A stretch of 64,000 nt of DNA from Albimonas donghaensis (GCF_900106695.1 NZ_FNMZ01000002.1:124001-188000), one strand, 5' to 3'; counted from the stretch's first letter, positions 18,882-28,986 are shown. The notes: generated by a model from the letters alone, not told the origin. Program-made: numbers and translations.

Positions 18882-20486
18882 TCACCACATGATGAGCAGC
18901 AGCCCCAGCCAGCCCACCGCCAGCGGATAGGCCAGCGCCGAATAGCCCAGGTTCCACCGCCAGGTGATGTCGGCGGGCGAAAGCCCGGTGACCCGGCCCA
19001 GCACCAGCGCGGCGGCCGCGAAGGGCGAGCAGGTGAGCGCCAGCGCCCAGCCCGCGCCCATGGCCAGGATCAGCAGGGCGGGATCGGCGGGCATGGCGCC
19101 CGAGGCCCCCAGCGCGTTGCCGACGAAGACCACGAAGACGATGGGCGTGATCGCCGCCTGCACCACCAGGCAGATGCCCAGCGGCAGCAGCGCCAGCAGC
19201 AGCAGGGTGGGGAGGCTGTCGGTCCAGGCCGCCACCGCGTCGGGCGGCAGCAGGGCCGCGAGCATGGCCCCCATGTAGCCCGCGACCGCGAGCGTGATCG
19301 CCTCGGGCGCCGAGGCGGGGATCGACCGGCCGAGGATCGCCGCGCCGCGCCGCGCGGTGACGGCGAGCGCCGCGCGGGGGGCGGCGCGGGGCCCGCCTCG
19401 TCCGCCCAGGGCCTGCGAGAACATCCAGCCCAGGGTCAGCAGCGGCGCGCCCAGCATCAGCGCGGGCACCATCGCCACGCCGGCGAGCGCGGAGATCGCC
19501 GCCGCGATCCCGACCAGCGCCAGGGCGATGAAACCCACGTCCAGCAGCGCCGCCCGCGGGATCGGCGGCGGGTCCGGACGGCGCTGGCCGGCGACGGCGC
19601 GGGCGGCCTCGGCCCGGCGCTGCACGCCGGCCCAGCGGATCCGGTCCTCGACATAGCCGGCCACGCCCAGCACCGCCGCCAGCCCCAGCCCGCCGCCGAT
19701 CACCCGCCAGGGATCGGCGCCCGGGAACAGGTTGGCCAGCATCGCCTGGGTGACCGTGGTCGGGGCCCAGAGGATCGCGGTGGCGAAGCCGCGCAGCAGG
19801 GCGGAGAATTGCCGCCGCTCCTTGATCGCGGAGATGTCGGGCGGCTCTCCGGCGTCGCGGCCCGCCTGCACGCCGGCCTGGATCAGCGGCGCCAGCAGGT
19901 TCAGCGCGCCGACGTTCAGCAGCACCGCCATCACGTGCCCGCCCGAGCCGAGCGCGCCGTAGCGCCGTCCCGGCGGCTGCCGGGTCAGCCAGCGCCCCGA
20001 CGCGGCCACGGAGCCCGAGGTCGCCGCCGCGTCGCGCAGCACGCCGATCAGAAGCATGAAGGCGGCGAGAAAGGCGGCGCGGTCCAGCGCATCCCAGATC
20101 ACGGCGCCCGGGCGATCGCCGCTCGCCACCTCCGCCACGGTCAGCGCGATGGCGACGGCGAGCAGCAGCCGCTCCCGCATCTTCAGCAGTCCCCGGCCCA
20201 GCACGCAGAAGGCCAGCAACGCCGCGATGGCCGCCGAGGCCGCCCATTCCGCGCCGCTGAACGCCCGGACCAGCGCGCCGGCCGAGACGGCGAGCAGAAG
20301 CGCGGAGACCGCCCGGTCGAGCAGGCCCGGCGGCGGGGCCCCCGGCGCCGCGGAGGCCGCCAGCGACGGATTCGGCGCGGGGGGGCCGGAAGCGGGGGGG
20401 TCCGAAGCGGGGGGGTCCGACGCGGGGGGCGTGGAGGACGCGGAAGCGGAGGGGCCGGAAGAAGACGGCGCGTCGGCCCCGCTCAT
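18882..20486 (-). CDS. Unknown polytopic membrane protein in the TRAP locus
   Basis: I do not recognise this 534-aa protein. The first ~45 residues are a Ser/Pro/Ala-rich stretch with a SDPPA repeat; the rest is hydrophobic, with roughly 11 to 13 membrane segments. Recurrent features include SGGHVMAVLLNVGALNLLAPLIQAG, ILWAPTTVTQAMLANLFPGADP, and the C-terminal ALTCSPFAAAALVLGRVTG and WNLGYSALAYPLAVGWLGLLL. The layout, with re-entrant Gly/Pro/Ser blocks in each half, recalls ion-transporter-superfamily permeases, but I infer this only from appearance. It lies 214 bases before dctQ on the same strand and 425 bases from the divergent dctP. I chose the start at 20486, since the upstream extension to 20585 is Arg-rich. 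Confidence 0.7.
   Translation of the reverse strand: MSGADAPSSSGPSASASSTPPASDPPASDPPASGPPAPNPSLAASAAPGAPPPGLLDRAVSALLLAVSAGALVRAFSGAEWAASAAIAALLAFCVLGRGLLKMRERLLLAVAIALTVAEVASGDRPGAVIWDALDRAAFLAAFMLLIGVLRDAAATSGSVAASGRWLTRQPPGRRYGALGSGGHVMAVLLNVGALNLLAPLIQAGVQAGRDAGEPPDISAIKERRQFSALLRGFATAILWAPTTVTQAMLANLFPGADPWRVIGGGLGLAAVLGVAGYVEDRIRWAGVQRRAEAARAVAGQRRPDPPPIPRAALLDVGFIALALVGIAAAISALAGVAMVPALMLGAPLLTLGWMFSQALGGRGGPRAAPRAALAVTARRGAAILGRSIPASAPEAITLAVAGYMGAMLAALLPPDAVAAWTDSLPTLLLLALLPLGICLVVQAAITPIVFVVFVGNALGASGAMPADPALLILAMGAGWALALTCSPFAAAALVLGRVTGLSPADITWRWNLGYSALAYPLAVGWLGLLLIMW
20391..20420. repeat. Two copies of a 15-bp tandem repeat
   Basis: AGCGGGGGGGTCCGA occurs twice in tandem and is followed by a degenerate third copy. 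It encodes the SDPPA repeat in the N-terminal tail of the unknown membrane protein. The homopolymeric G run is prone to slippage. Confidence 0.6.
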
Positions 20487-20911
20487 GCCGCCCCCACCCC
20501 CATCCCGGAGGGCCCCATCCCGGACGGGCCCGACCTGGACAGACGCGTTGCGTGCGGGCGCGATCCGCCGGCGCGCAACGCCCATGATCGCGTTGCGAAG
20601 CGGCCCTCGGTCCGGGCGGAACGGGTCGGGGAGCGAAGCGCGCGGCGGCGCGGAAACTGGCGCATGTCGGCGCGATCTTTGCGCGCCGCCATCCGCGCTT
20701 GCAAGCCGGGGCCCGCGCCTCCGCCGCCGCGCCGTTCGAAATCAGCGCCCTGATCAAATGATTGACGAACTTCGTCCCGACAGGCGGAACACCAACTGGA
20801 CAATTCATCCGCGCGCAATGCAGTATGCCGCCGAACCATCCGGGGCGTCGCAAACCCGCGGATGGGCTTCGGGCCCGGCGACGCGCGCGGGCCCCCTGGG
20901 AGGAGACACGC
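20487..20911. other. Divergent promoter region of dctP and the unknown membrane gene
   Basis: 425 bases without a supported gene. It must hold the dctP promoter and probably that of the minus-strand membrane gene. A slightly AT-rich spot at 20750-20775 contains TCAA-ATGA-TTGA, a short inverted repeat, and TTGACG, which would suit a -35 element, but no matching -10 is evident. Confidence 0.5.
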
Positions 20912-22036
20912 ATGAACCGTTTCGCTAAGGCCGCAGTCGCGGCCGTGGTCGCTTTCGCCGCCGCCGGCTCCGCCGCGCAGGCCGCCGACCGCATCACCGC
21001 CTCGCTCTGGGTCGGGCCCAAGCACCCGGTCACGGTCGGGGGCTACGACCCGATGATCAAGGCGCTCGAGGATTCGGGCGACTGGAACGTCAAGTATTTC
21101 CAGGGCGGCGCCCTGCTCGGCGCCAAGCCGACCCTGTCGGGCCTGCGCGACGGCATCGCCGACGTGGGCATGATGGCCATGACCTACTTCCCGGCCGAGT
21201 TCCCCCGCGCCCAGGTCGTCGCCGACATGGGTCTGTCGACCCCCTCGGCGCTGGTCGCCATGTTCATGGCCTCCGAGTTCAACCTGCTGCACTGCCAGCC
21301 CTGCCTGGACGAGTATCTCGCGCAGGACATCGTCTACACCGGCACCTACTCGACCTCGCCCTACACGCTGATCTCCAAGGAGCCGATCCGCTCCACCGCC
21401 GATCTGGCGGGCAAGAAGATGCGCGTCCCGGGCTCGCTGTGGTCGCGCTGGGCGGCCAAGGTCGGCGGCATCGAGGTGAACGTGCCGTCTTCGGAGATGT
21501 ATGAGGGGCTCGACAAGGGCGCGCTCGACATCGCCATCCAGGCGCCGGGCGCGATGCGCTCCTACTCGCTGTGGGACACGGCCAAGTACAACACCGTGCT
21601 GAACCTGGGCACCTATCACTCGCTGTCGCTGCTGTCGTTCAACCAGCGCTTCTGGCAGGATCAGGACGAGGCCGCGCGCAAGATGTTCCTTGAGCAGGCC
21701 GCCCGCGCCGGCGTCCAGGCCACCATGCTCTACACCCAGGCCGACGAGGAAGTGCTCGCCGCCGCCGCCGAGCATGGCGTGGAGATCATCCAGCCCTCCG
21801 ACGAGATGAAGGCCGACAAGGCCGCCTTCGTCGAAGGCGACACGCCGATGATCGTGTCCGAGGCCAAGGACAAGTACGGCATCGACGACGCGCAGGCGAT
21901 GGTCGACACCCTCAACGGCCTGATCGAGAAGTGGACCGCCATCGTCGACGAGATCGGCGAGGACGACCAGGACGCGCTGGTCGCCCGCTTCATGGAAGAG
22001 GTCTACAACAAGCTGCCCGCCGATTACGGGCTCTGA
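20912..22036 (+). CDS. dctP: TRAP transporter substrate-binding protein DctP
   Basis: Periplasmic solute receptor (374 aa) of the TRAP system encoded opposite. The signal peptide is MNRFAKAAVAAVVAFAAAGSAAQA, cut near residue 24-25. Then follow LRDGIADVGMMAMTYFPAEFP, IRSTADLAGKKMRVPGSLWSRWAAKVGG, which holds the conserved Arg that pairs with a substrate carboxylate, and LDIAIQAPGAMRSY. Two Cys (LLHCQPCLDEYL) could form a disulfide. GGGAGGAG lies 6 bases before the ATG. It reads away from dctQM, an unusual order since the receptor gene normally leads the same operon. A carboxylate substrate is likely; its identity is unknown. It ends at a clear terminator. Confidence 0.92.
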   Translation: MNRFAKAAVAAVVAFAAAGSAAQAADRITASLWVGPKHPVTVGGYDPMIKALEDSGDWNVKYFQGGALLGAKPTLSGLRDGIADVGMMAMTYFPAEFPRAQVVADMGLSTPSALVAMFMASEFNLLHCQPCLDEYLAQDIVYTGTYSTSPYTLISKEPIRSTADLAGKKMRVPGSLWSRWAAKVGGIEVNVPSSEMYEGLDKGALDIAIQAPGAMRSYSLWDTAKYNTVLNLGTYHSLSLLSFNQRFWQDQDEAARKMFLEQAARAGVQATMLYTQADEEVLAAAAEHGVEIIQPSDEMKADKAAFVEGDTPMIVSEAKDKYGIDDAQAMVDTLNGLIEKWTAIVDEIGEDDQDALVARFMEEVYNKLPADYGL

Positions 22037-22064
22037 TCCCGCATCCCTTCGGGGATCGGCATGG

Positions 22065-22097
22065 CGCGGCGCCCCTGACCGGGGGCGCCGCGTTTTT
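22065..22097 (+). terminator. Intrinsic terminator of dctP
   Basis: An 11-bp stem (CGCGGCGCCCC at 22065-22075, complement at 22082-22092) with a 6-base loop, followed by TTTTTCGTTTTC. It lies 29 bases past the dctP stop. Confidence 0.9.
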
Positions 22098-22121
22098 CGT
22101 TTTCGGGGGGCGGCGGCGGGC

Positions 22122-23330
22122 TCAGCCGAAAGCGTCGGCGATGGCTTCGCCCGCGGCGTGGCCCGAGGCCCAGGCCCACTGGAAATTGTAGCCGCCCAGC
22201 CAGCCGGTGACGTCCACCGCCTCGCCGATCACATGCAGGCCGGGGACCTTGCGGGCCTCCATCGTGCGGGCGTCGAGCGCGGAGGTCGCGACGCCGCCCA
22301 GCATCACCTCGGCGGTGCGCCAGCCCTCGGTGCCCACCGGCTTCAGGGTCCAGGCGCGCAGCCCTTCGCCGAAGGCCCGCAGCGCCTTGTCGGGCATGTC
22401 GGCGAGGTTGCCGGTCAGGCCCGAGCCATCGGCCAGCGCCTGCGCGAGCCGGCGGGGAAGCTGCTCGGCCAGCGCCGTGGCCAGCGCGCGTTTCGGGCCG
22501 GCGCGCTTGGCGGCGACCAGCGCCTCTCCGGGCGCGCCATGGGGGGCGAGATCGACGGAGATCGCCTCCCCCTCCCGCCAGTAGGAGGACGCCTGCAGGA
22601 TCGCCGGGCCCGACAGGCCGCGATGGGTGAACAGCAGCGCCTCCTCGAACCGCGCCCGCCCGGCGGAGACCGCCGCGGGGGCCGCGACGCCGGCCAGCGG
22701 GCGCAGGGTCTCCAGCGATTCGGGGCCGAAGGTCAGGGGGACGAGGCCGGGGCGGGTCTCGGCGATGGGCAGGCCGAGGCTCTCGGCCAGGTTCAGCGCG
22801 AAGCCGGTGGCGCCCATCTTGGGGATCGACTTGCCGCCGGTGGCGAGCACGAGGCGCGGGGCCTCGGCGGTCGTGCCGTCCGACAGCCGCACGCGCCAGC
22901 CCTCCGGGCCGTGGGCGATGTCCTCGGCGGCGGTGGAGAGCCGCAGTTCGACGCCGGCGCGGGCCATCTCCTCGGTCAGCATGGCCACGATCTCGCGCGC
23001 CGAGCCGTCGCAGAAAAGCTGGCCCAGGGTCTTCTCGTGCCAGGCGATGCGGTGGCGGGCGACGAGCGCGAGGAAGTCGGCGGGCGTGTAGCGGCCCAGC
23101 GCCGACTTGGCGAAATGGCGATTGCCCGAGAGGTAGCGGGTCGCGTCGCCGCCGGAGAGGTTGGTGAAGTTGCAGCGTCCGCCGCCGGAGATGCGGATCT
23201 TCTCCCCCGGCGCGTCGGCATGGTCGATGACCAGCGCGGGCGCGCCGCGGGCGGCGGCGGTCGCGGCGCACATCATGCCCGCGGCGCCGGCGCCGAGGAC
23301 GATGACGTGAAAGGCGTGCGCGGCGGGCAT
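22122..23330 (-). CDS. NAD(P)/FAD-dependent oxidoreductase, HI0933/BaiN-like family
   Basis: Flavoprotein (402 aa). The N-terminal dinucleotide fold reads VIVLGAGAAGMMCA; it is followed by the family signature GEKIRISGGGRCNFTN, a LATGGKSIPKMGATG block, and the C-terminal GYNFQWAWASGHAAGEAI. The family includes BaiN and many proteins of unknown substrate, and the present one resembles the TIGR03862-type subgroup from memory. The start at 23330 places the FAD motif at the very N-terminus; the upstream start at 23393 adds a Pro/Arg-rich tail. The preceding SD is weak. It is convergent with dctP and divergent from the MarR-type gene. Confidence 0.85.
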   Translation of the reverse strand: MPAAHAFHVIVLGAGAAGMMCAATAAARGAPALVIDHADAPGEKIRISGGGRCNFTNLSGGDATRYLSGNRHFAKSALGRYTPADFLALVARHRIAWHEKTLGQLFCDGSAREIVAMLTEEMARAGVELRLSTAAEDIAHGPEGWRVRLSDGTTAEAPRLVLATGGKSIPKMGATGFALNLAESLGLPIAETRPGLVPLTFGPESLETLRPLAGVAAPAAVSAGRARFEEALLFTHRGLSGPAILQASSYWREGEAISVDLAPHGAPGEALVAAKRAGPKRALATALAEQLPRRLAQALADGSGLTGNLADMPDKALRAFGEGLRAWTLKPVGTEGWRTAEVMLGGVATSALDARTMEARKVPGLHVIGEAVDVTGWLGGYNFQWAWASGHAAGEAIADAFG

Positions 23331-23521
23331 GACGGCGATTCCGGAATGGCGGGGCGGAGACGGGTTCGCACCACGGTTCGCGCCCGGAGGCAAGCGCGCC
23401 GACGGGATGGCCGCGCCGGGCGCGTTTCGGCGCGGCGGCGCGAGGGGCGCTCGCCCGCGAAATTCAGTTGGGTGCGATATACGGTTGCGTCATCCTTTCG
23501 CCCCAAGTATTAACCAAGTGA

Positions 23522-23908
23522 ATGACCGTTCAAGCTCACATAGAGGGTCTGTCGGACCAGGACCGCGCCGCGCTGCGAAAGCTGCTTGCGGCGGTCGGCG
23601 TGATCCGTGCGCAGGACCCGGAGATGCCGCTACAGCAGGTGGCGCTGTTCCTGGAGATCGCGATCCAGGAGGGGCAGTCGCTCAACGAGCTTCAGCATCG
23701 GATCGGCATGGCCAATTCGTCAACCTCCCGTGGCGTCAGCTCGTTGTCGACGCGGGTGGTGCAGGGGCGCGAGGGGCTGGGGCTGGTCAGCAACGACCCG
23801 GACCCGAACGAGCGGCGCCGCAACCTGCATAACCTTACGCCGAAAGGCGAATGGCTGGCCCGGCGTTGCGCCGATGCGGTCTGCGAAGCGCGCATCGCCG
23901 CCGAGTGA
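23522..23908 (+). CDS. MarR-type winged-helix transcriptional regulator
   Basis: Small regulator (128 aa) with a winged-helix core: VALFLEIAIQEGQSLNELQHRIGMANSSTSRGVSSLS for the recognition region and LVSNDPDPNERRRNLHNLTPKGEWLA for the wing. The wing NDPDPNERR...LTPKG pattern is characteristic of MarR proteins. The dimerisation helices at both ends are short, so this is a compact member. It is alone on its strand between the flavoprotein gene and an empty region. No SD is obvious before the ATG. The target is unknown; the divergent flavoprotein gene 191 bases away is the simplest candidate. Confidence 0.8.
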   Translation: MTVQAHIEGLSDQDRAALRKLLAAVGVIRAQDPEMPLQQVALFLEIAIQEGQSLNELQHRIGMANSSTSRGVSSLSTRVVQGREGLGLVSNDPDPNERRRNLHNLTPKGEWLARRCADAVCEARIAAE

Positions 23909-24322
23909 CCGACCCCTTCGGGGGGTATTCCGACATCGTGGACAGGCCTGAACGCGGCGGGCGGTTTCGCGCCGCGCGCGCCTGCCGCGCAGGCCCTCCC
24001 CGCCCCATGACCTTCACCCGAAATGCTCCGCGCAACGCGCTCGCGCAGGGGGGCGGCTATCGCCGGACGGTGGGGCGAATCGGGATGCCGGCCAGGCGCC
24101 GGCGGCTCGTCGATGCGAATGCGCGGGGGGGCGTGAGGCGGGCGTGAGGCGGGATCGCGGCCTGTCCCCGCCGCCCAAACATGGCGGAAACGCGGCGCAA
24201 ATTCGGCCGCCGCAGGACCAGCGCCGGGGACGGAGAGGCTGTCGCGATCGGGAAGCGGGGGCGCGGATCCAGGCGGCCCGCCCCTTCATCGGGACGGCGG
24301 CCGCGGCGCGCCGCGAGGATCT
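23909..24322. other. Intergenic region without a supported gene
   Basis: 414 bases between two convergent genes. Frames found here are Arg/Pro-rich and lack start-site support. A small hairpin with a TTCG loop (ACCCC-TTCG-GGGGG, about 23911-23925) just after the MarR stop could act as a weak terminator. Confidence 0.5.
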
Positions 24323-25030
24323 TCAGATCCGGATGTTCAGCCCGGACGCGGCCGCCGCATCCGCCTCTTCGGGCGACGCGCCTTCGCGGATCGCGCGGCT
24401 CTGGGAACTGATCGCGGCCAGGGCTTCCTGCAGCTTGGCCTGGGCGATGGCCGCGACCCGACGGTCGGCGGCGGAGGGGTCCGGCGGCGCGAGGGCCGCG
24501 TCGCTCACCACCCGCATCTTGTAGACGGTGGCCTGGGGGTCGCCCTTCACCTCGGTCACGTCGATCGGCACGAAGCCGCCGATGACGTAGCGGCGCCCGT
24601 CCGGGCCCATCTGGTACATGTAGACCGGCGGCCCGGCCCAAGGCCGTCCGGCGATGACATGCGCCATTTCGTGGGCCCGCACATCCCGGTCGCGGTCGGC
24701 CATGCGGTCCACGGCGTCGCGCTCGGCGTCCGAGAGCCCGCCGGCGGGCGTTTCATTTTCGGGGGGAGGCGTTTCCACCGGGTCGTCGCCGGCTTCGAGC
24801 GTCGCCCGGGCGAGCCGGGCCGCGAGCGATTCGTCGTTCTTAATCGCGCCCTTCGGGCCTGCGCCGCTTTCGCGGGCGAGCGCTTCAAGCGCTGCGTTGT
24901 CCGTATCCGAGGCCGTCTGACGCGGCGGCGCGGCAGCCTCGGGCGCTTCCGTCAGGCGGAGCGCGGCGCCCGGAGGCTCCACCCTGCGGGGGGCGGAGGC
25001 GGGGGCGTATGTGGAGAGAGTTCCCAACAT
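24323..25030 (-). CDS. SprA-related putative metalloprotease
   Basis: Putative zinc metalloprotease of the SprA-related catalytic-domain family (235 aa). The first ~110 residues are low-complexity (Ala/Pro/Glu-rich). The conserved core follows: VRAHEMAHVIAG with the HExxH-type zinc motif, PPVYMYQMGPDGRRYVIGGFVPIDV, then GDPQATVYKMRVVSDAALAPPDPSAADRRVAAIA. This order is diagnostic of the family. The function is not established. The start at 25030 (MLGTLSTYAP) has GAGG ahead; an earlier start at 25081 lacks support. No signal peptide is evident, so it may act in the cytoplasm or be exported by other means. Confidence 0.8.
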   Translation of the reverse strand: MLGTLSTYAPASAPRRVEPPGAALRLTEAPEAAAPPRQTASDTDNAALEALARESGAGPKGAIKNDESLAARLARATLEAGDDPVETPPPENETPAGGLSDAERDAVDRMADRDRDVRAHEMAHVIAGRPWAGPPVYMYQMGPDGRRYVIGGFVPIDVTEVKGDPQATVYKMRVVSDAALAPPDPSAADRRVAAIAQAKLQEALAAISSQSRAIREGASPEEADAAAASGLNIRI

Positions 25031-25207
25031 CGTCTTGACCTCGGCGGGACGGGGATCGCCCGAACATTCGCACTTTCTCAAGGCCGGGTTTCGAAATCGT
25101 TAAAGCCGCGACGCCATCCGCCGGCGCACACGATTCGCCCCCTGCCCGCAGGTCGCGCCGACAGGAGGATCAGTCGCCTTGTGTGAAAAATCGATTGCGT
25201 CAAAGAA

Positions 25208-25238
25208 AACGGGGGGGACCGGACAAGTCCCCCCCGTT
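25208..25238 (-). terminator. Intrinsic terminator of nrdJ
   Basis: Perfect 12-bp stem (AACGGGGGGGAC at 25208-25219, complement at 25227-25238) with a 7-base loop, followed on the minus strand by TTCTTTG. It lies 80 bases past the nrdJ stop and before the SprA-related gene. Confidence 0.85.
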
Positions 25239-25317
25239 CAGGCGCAGCGGTTCAGGCTTCTGCTTTTCTGCTCGTGGTTTCGCCTGCGGCCTGTTCGTTA
25301 ACGTCCGGCGAAGGGGG

Positions 25318-28300
25318 TCAGGAGCACCCCGAGGTCCCGCCGCACGTGTTGCATTTCAGGCAGGTGCCGTTGCGCACCAGCGTGAAGTTCCCGCATTCCC
25401 CGCAGGGATCGCCCTCATAGCCCTGCATCTTGGCCTTGGCGCGGTCGTCGAACGGGACCGCCGCCGAAGCCGTCGCGGCCTCCACCAGGGTCGCGGTTTC
25501 GCCCGCCGTCTCCAGCGCCGCGACGGAGGCGGTGGCCTCGACCGCAGGGGACGCGCCGCCGCCGCGGACCACGAACAGCTCCTGCGGGACCCGCTTGCGG
25601 ATGTAGCCGGGCGAGGTCATCTCGCGCAGCATCGCCACGGCCTGCTCGGCGACGGTCGCCTCGGCCTCGACGAAGTTGCGCTTGCCCTCCTGGTCGCCGC
25701 GCCCGACTTCGTCGAAGCGCACGCCGTCCGGCTGCACATGGGCGAGATCGGTGCGGTCGAGATAGGACACCGCCAGCTCGCGGAAGATGTAGTCCAGGAT
25801 CGAGGTCGCGTTCTTGATCGAGTCGTTGCCCTGCACCAGGCCCGCGGGTTCGAAGCGGGTGAAGGTGAAGGCCTCCACGAACTCCTCCAGCGGCACGCCG
25901 TATTGCAGGCCCACCGACACCGCGATGGCGAAGTTGTTCATCATGGCGCGGAAGGCGGCGCCTTCCTTGTGCATGTCGATGAAGATCTCGCCCAGGCGGC
26001 CGTCCTTGTATTCGCCGGTGCGCAGATAGACCTTGTGGCCGCCGACGATGGCCTTCTGGGTGTAGCCCTTGCGCCGCTCGGGCAGCTTGTCGCGACCGCG
26101 GGCGATCTCCTTCACGATGACCTTTTCGACGATCTTCTCGGCGATCATCGAGGCGCGGGCCGCCATCGGGGCCTCGGCCAGCTCCTCCTCGAAGTCGTCG
26201 TCGTCGTCGATCAGCGCGGCGGACAGCGGCTGCGACAGTTTGGAGCCGTCGCGGTAGAGCGCGTTGGCCTTCACGCCCAGCGACCAGGACAGCTCATAGG
26301 CTTCGAGGCAATCGGCGATGCTCGCGTCATTGGGCATGTTCACGGTCTTGGAGATCGCGCCCGAAATGAAGCTCTGCGCCGCGGCCATCATGCGGATGTG
26401 GCTTTCCACCGAGAGATAGCGCTTGCCGATCTTGCCGCAGGGATTGGCGCAATCGAAGACCGAAAGATGCTCGTCCAGCAGGCCCGGCGCGCCTTCCAGC
26501 GTCATGGTCCCGCAGACATGGTTGTTGGCGGCGTCGATATCGGCCTTGGAGAAGCCGAGATGGCGCAGCATGGAGAAGGACGGATCGTTCAGCTTGGCCT
26601 CGGGGATGCCCAGCGTGTCGCGGCAGAACTCCAGCCCCAGGGTGAACTGGTTGAAGGCGAAGGAGATGTCGAAGGCGGTCTCGGTCGCGGCCTCCAGCAG
26701 CTCCACCTGCTCGGGGCCGAAGCCCTTGGCGACCAGCTTCTGAAGCGACACGCCCGGCGCGTCGGCCAGCGTGCCGGAGCCCACGGCGTAGCGGATGATG
26801 CGGTCGACGGAGACCTCGTCGTAGCCCAGCGTCTCCAGCGCGGCGGGAACCGACTGGTTGATGATCTTGAAGTAGCCGCCGCCGGCCAGCTTCTTGAACT
26901 TCACCAGCGCGAAGTCGGGCTCGATGCCGGTGGTGTCGCAGTCCATGACCAGGCCGATGGTGCCGGTGGGCGCGATGACGGTGGCCTGGGCGTTGCGGAA
27001 GCCGTGGGCCTCGCCCAGCCGCAGGGCCTCGTCCCAGGCGACGCGGGCGCGGACCACCAGCTCGGAGTCCGGGCAGTTGTCGGCGTCCAGCGGCACCGGC
27101 GTGACGGCCAGGCCCTCATAGCCCTCGGTCTCGCTCATCGCGGCGCGGCGGTGGTTGCGGATCACCCGCAGCATGTCCTTGGCGTTGGACTTGTAGCCCG
27201 GGAACGGCCCCACTTCCGCGGCCATCTCGGCCGAGGTGGCGTAGGACACGCCGGTCATGATCGCGGTCAGGGCGGCGCCCATGGCGCGCCCGTCGGCGGA
27301 GTCGTAGCCGAGGCCCATGTTCATCAGCAGCCCGCCGATATTGGCGTAGCCGAGACCCAGCGTGCGGTACTTGTAGGACCGGCGCGCGATCTCCTCCGAC
27401 GGGAACTGCGCCATCAGCACGGAGATTTCCAGCGTGACGGTCCACAGCCGGGTCGCGTGCTCATAGGCGGCGACGTCGAAACCCTCGGCGTCGAGGAAGG
27501 TCAGCAGGTTCATCGAGGCCAGGTTGCAGGCCGTATCGTCGAGGAACATGTATTCCGAGCACGGGTTCGACGCGCGGATCGGCCCGTCCGCCGGGCAGGT
27601 GTGCCAGGCGTTGATAGTGTCGTGATACTGCACGCCCGGATCGGCGCAGGCCCAGGCGGCGTGACCGATCTGGTCCCACAGCTCGCGCGCCTTGACGGTG
27701 CGGGCGACGGAGCCGTCGGTGCGGCGCACCAGCTCCCAGTCCGCATCCTCGCGGGCGGCCTTCAGGAAGGCGTCGGTGACGCGGACCGAGTTGTTGGAGT
27801 TCTGGCCGGAGACGGTCAGGTAGGCCTCGGAGTCCCAGTCGGTGTCATAGGTCGGGAACTCGATCGAGCCATAGCCCTGCGCCGCGTATTCCAGCACGCG
27901 CTTGGTGTAGGTCTCGGGGATCATGGCGCGGCGGGCGGACTTGATCGCGGCCTTCAGCGCGGCGTTCTTCTTGGGATCGAAGGCGTCGCCCTCGGCCCCG
28001 TCCCAGACGCGGATCGCCTCGAAGATCTCGTTGAGCTTCTTCTCATGCACCTTGGAGCCGGCGACGAGGGAGGCGACCTTCTGCTCCTCGCGGACCTTCC
28101 AGTTGATGAAGGCCTCGATATCGGGGTGATCCATGTCGCAGATCACCATCTTGGCGGCGCGGCGCGTGGTGCCGCCCGACTTGATGGCGCCGGCGGCGCG
28201 GTCGCCGATCTTGAGGAAGGACATCAGGCCCGACGACTTGCCGCCGCCGCCCAGCGGCTCGTTCTCGGCGCGCACGGAGGAGAAGTTGGTGCCGGTGCCC

Positions 28301-28986
28301 GACCCGTATTTGAACAGGCGCGCCTCGCGGGTCCACAGGTCCATGATGCCCCCGTCGTTCACCAGGTCGTCCGAGACGCTCTGGATGAAGCAGGCATGGG
28401 GCTGCGGGTGCTCATAGGCCGACTTGGACTTGACCAGCTTGCCGGTCTGGAAATCGACGTAGAAGTGGCCCTGGCTGGGGCCGTCGATGCCATAGGCCCA
28501 GTGCAGGCCGGTGTTGAACCACTGCGGGGAGTTCGGCGCCGCCATCTGGGCGCAGAGCATGTGGCGCATTTCGTCGTAATAGGCCTGGGCGTCGGCCTCG
28601 GAGGAGAAATAGCCGCCCTTCCAGCCCCAGTAGGCCCAGGCGCCGGCGAGCCGGTCGAAGACCTGCTGGGCCTTCATCTCGCCGCCGAAGCGCTCGGATT
28701 CGGGCAGCTTGGCCAGCGCCGCGTCATCGGGGACCGAGCGCCACAGGAACTCGGGCACGCCCTCTTCCTTCACCTTCTTCAGGCGGGCCGGAACGCCGGC
28801 CTTGCGGAAGTATTTCTGGGCGAGGACGTCGGAGGCCACCTGGCTCCAGTCCGCGGGCACGTCGATGCCCTTGAGCGAGAACACCACGGTCCCGTTGGGA
28901 TTGCGGATCTCGGACGTGGCCTTGCGGAAGTCGAACGCCTCGTAGGGGGAGGCGCCGTCCTGGGTGAAGCGGCGTTCGATTTTCAT
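25318..28986 (-). CDS. nrdJ: Adenosylcobalamin-dependent (class II) ribonucleotide reductase NrdJ
   Basis: Makes deoxyribonucleotides for DNA synthesis with adenosylcobalamin as radical source, oxygen-independently (1222 aa). Visible features: the reductase core with [12 protein letters not shown], the finger-loop [21 protein letters not shown] with the Asn-Cys-Glu radical site, and the [20 protein letters not shown] block. The long C-terminal part ends in a zinc-ribbon/redox Cys cluster (CGECG...[13 protein letters not shown]). The size fits the large bacterial NrdJ. The start at 28986 ([11 protein letters not shown]) is chosen over 29205, whose extension is Pro/His-rich. A perfect NrdR-type palindrome lies 154 bases upstream. 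No cobalamin riboswitch was recognised in the leader. Confidence 0.95.
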   Translation of the reverse strand: MKIERRFTQDGASPYEAFDFRKATSEIRNPNGTVVFSLKGIDVPADWSQVASDVLAQKYFRKAGVPARLKKVKEEGVPEFLWRSVPDDAALAKLPESERFGGEMKAQQVFDRLAGAWAYWGWKGGYFSSEADAQAYYDEMRHMLCAQMAAPNSPQWFNTGLHWAYGIDGPSQGHFYVDFQTGKLVKSKSAYEHPQPHACFIQSVSDDLVNDGGIMDLWTREARLFKYGSGTGTNFSSVRAENEPLGGGGKSSGLMSFLKIGDRAAGAIKSGGTTRRAAKMVICDMDHPDIEAFINWKVREEQKVASLVAGSKVHEKKLNEIFEAIRVWDGAEGDAFDPKKNAALKAAIKSARRAMIPETYTKRVLEYAAQGYGSIEFPTYDTDWDSEAYLTVSGQNSNNSVRVTDAFLKAAREDADWELVRRTDGSVARTVKARELWDQIGHAAWACADPGVQYHDTINAWHTCPADGPIRASNPCSEYMFLDDTACNLASMNLLTFLDAEGFDVAAYEHATRLWTVTLEISVLMAQFPSEEIARRSYKYRTLGLGYANIGGLLMNMGLGYDSADGRAMGAALTAIMTGVSYATSAEMAAEVGPFPGYKSNAKDMLRVIRNHRRAAMSETEGYEGLAVTPVPLDADNCPDSELVVRARVAWDEALRLGEAHGFRNAQATVIAPTGTIGLVMDCDTTGIEPDFALVKFKKLAGGGYFKIINQSVPAALETLGYDEVSVDRIIRYAVGSGTLADAPGVSLQKLVAKGFGPEQVELLEAATETAFDISFAFNQFTLGLEFCRDTLGIPEAKLNDPSFSMLRHLGFSKADIDAANNHVCGTMTLEGAPGLLDEHLSVFDCANPCGKIGKRYLSVESHIRMMAAAQSFISGAISKTVNMPNDASIADCLEAYELSWSLGVKANALYRDGSKLSQPLSAALIDDDDDFEEELAEAPMAARASMIAEKIVEKVIVKEIARGRDKLPERRKGYTQKAIVGGHKVYLRTGEYKDGRLGEIFIDMHKEGAAFRAMMNNFAIAVSVGLQYGVPLEEFVEAFTFTRFEPAGLVQGNDSIKNATSILDYIFRELAVSYLDRTDLAHVQPDGVRFDEVGRGDQEGKRNFVEAEATVAEQAVAMLREMTSPGYIRKRVPQELFVVRGGGASPAVEATASVAALETAGETATLVEAATASAAVPFDDRAKAKMQGYEGDPCGECGNFTLVRNGTCLKCNTCGGTSGCS

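Noticed and set aside
20753-20768. FNR-like box before dctP (TCAA-ATGA-TTGA)
   Set aside because: The arms are in the wrong orientation for TTGA-N6-TCAA, so it does not match an FNR/FixK site.
18850-21033. A 727-aa minus-strand frame overlapping the unknown membrane gene
   Set aside because: Another frame of the same region; Arg/Gly/Ala-rich without hydrophobic pattern, whereas the 18882-20486 frame gives an organised membrane protein.
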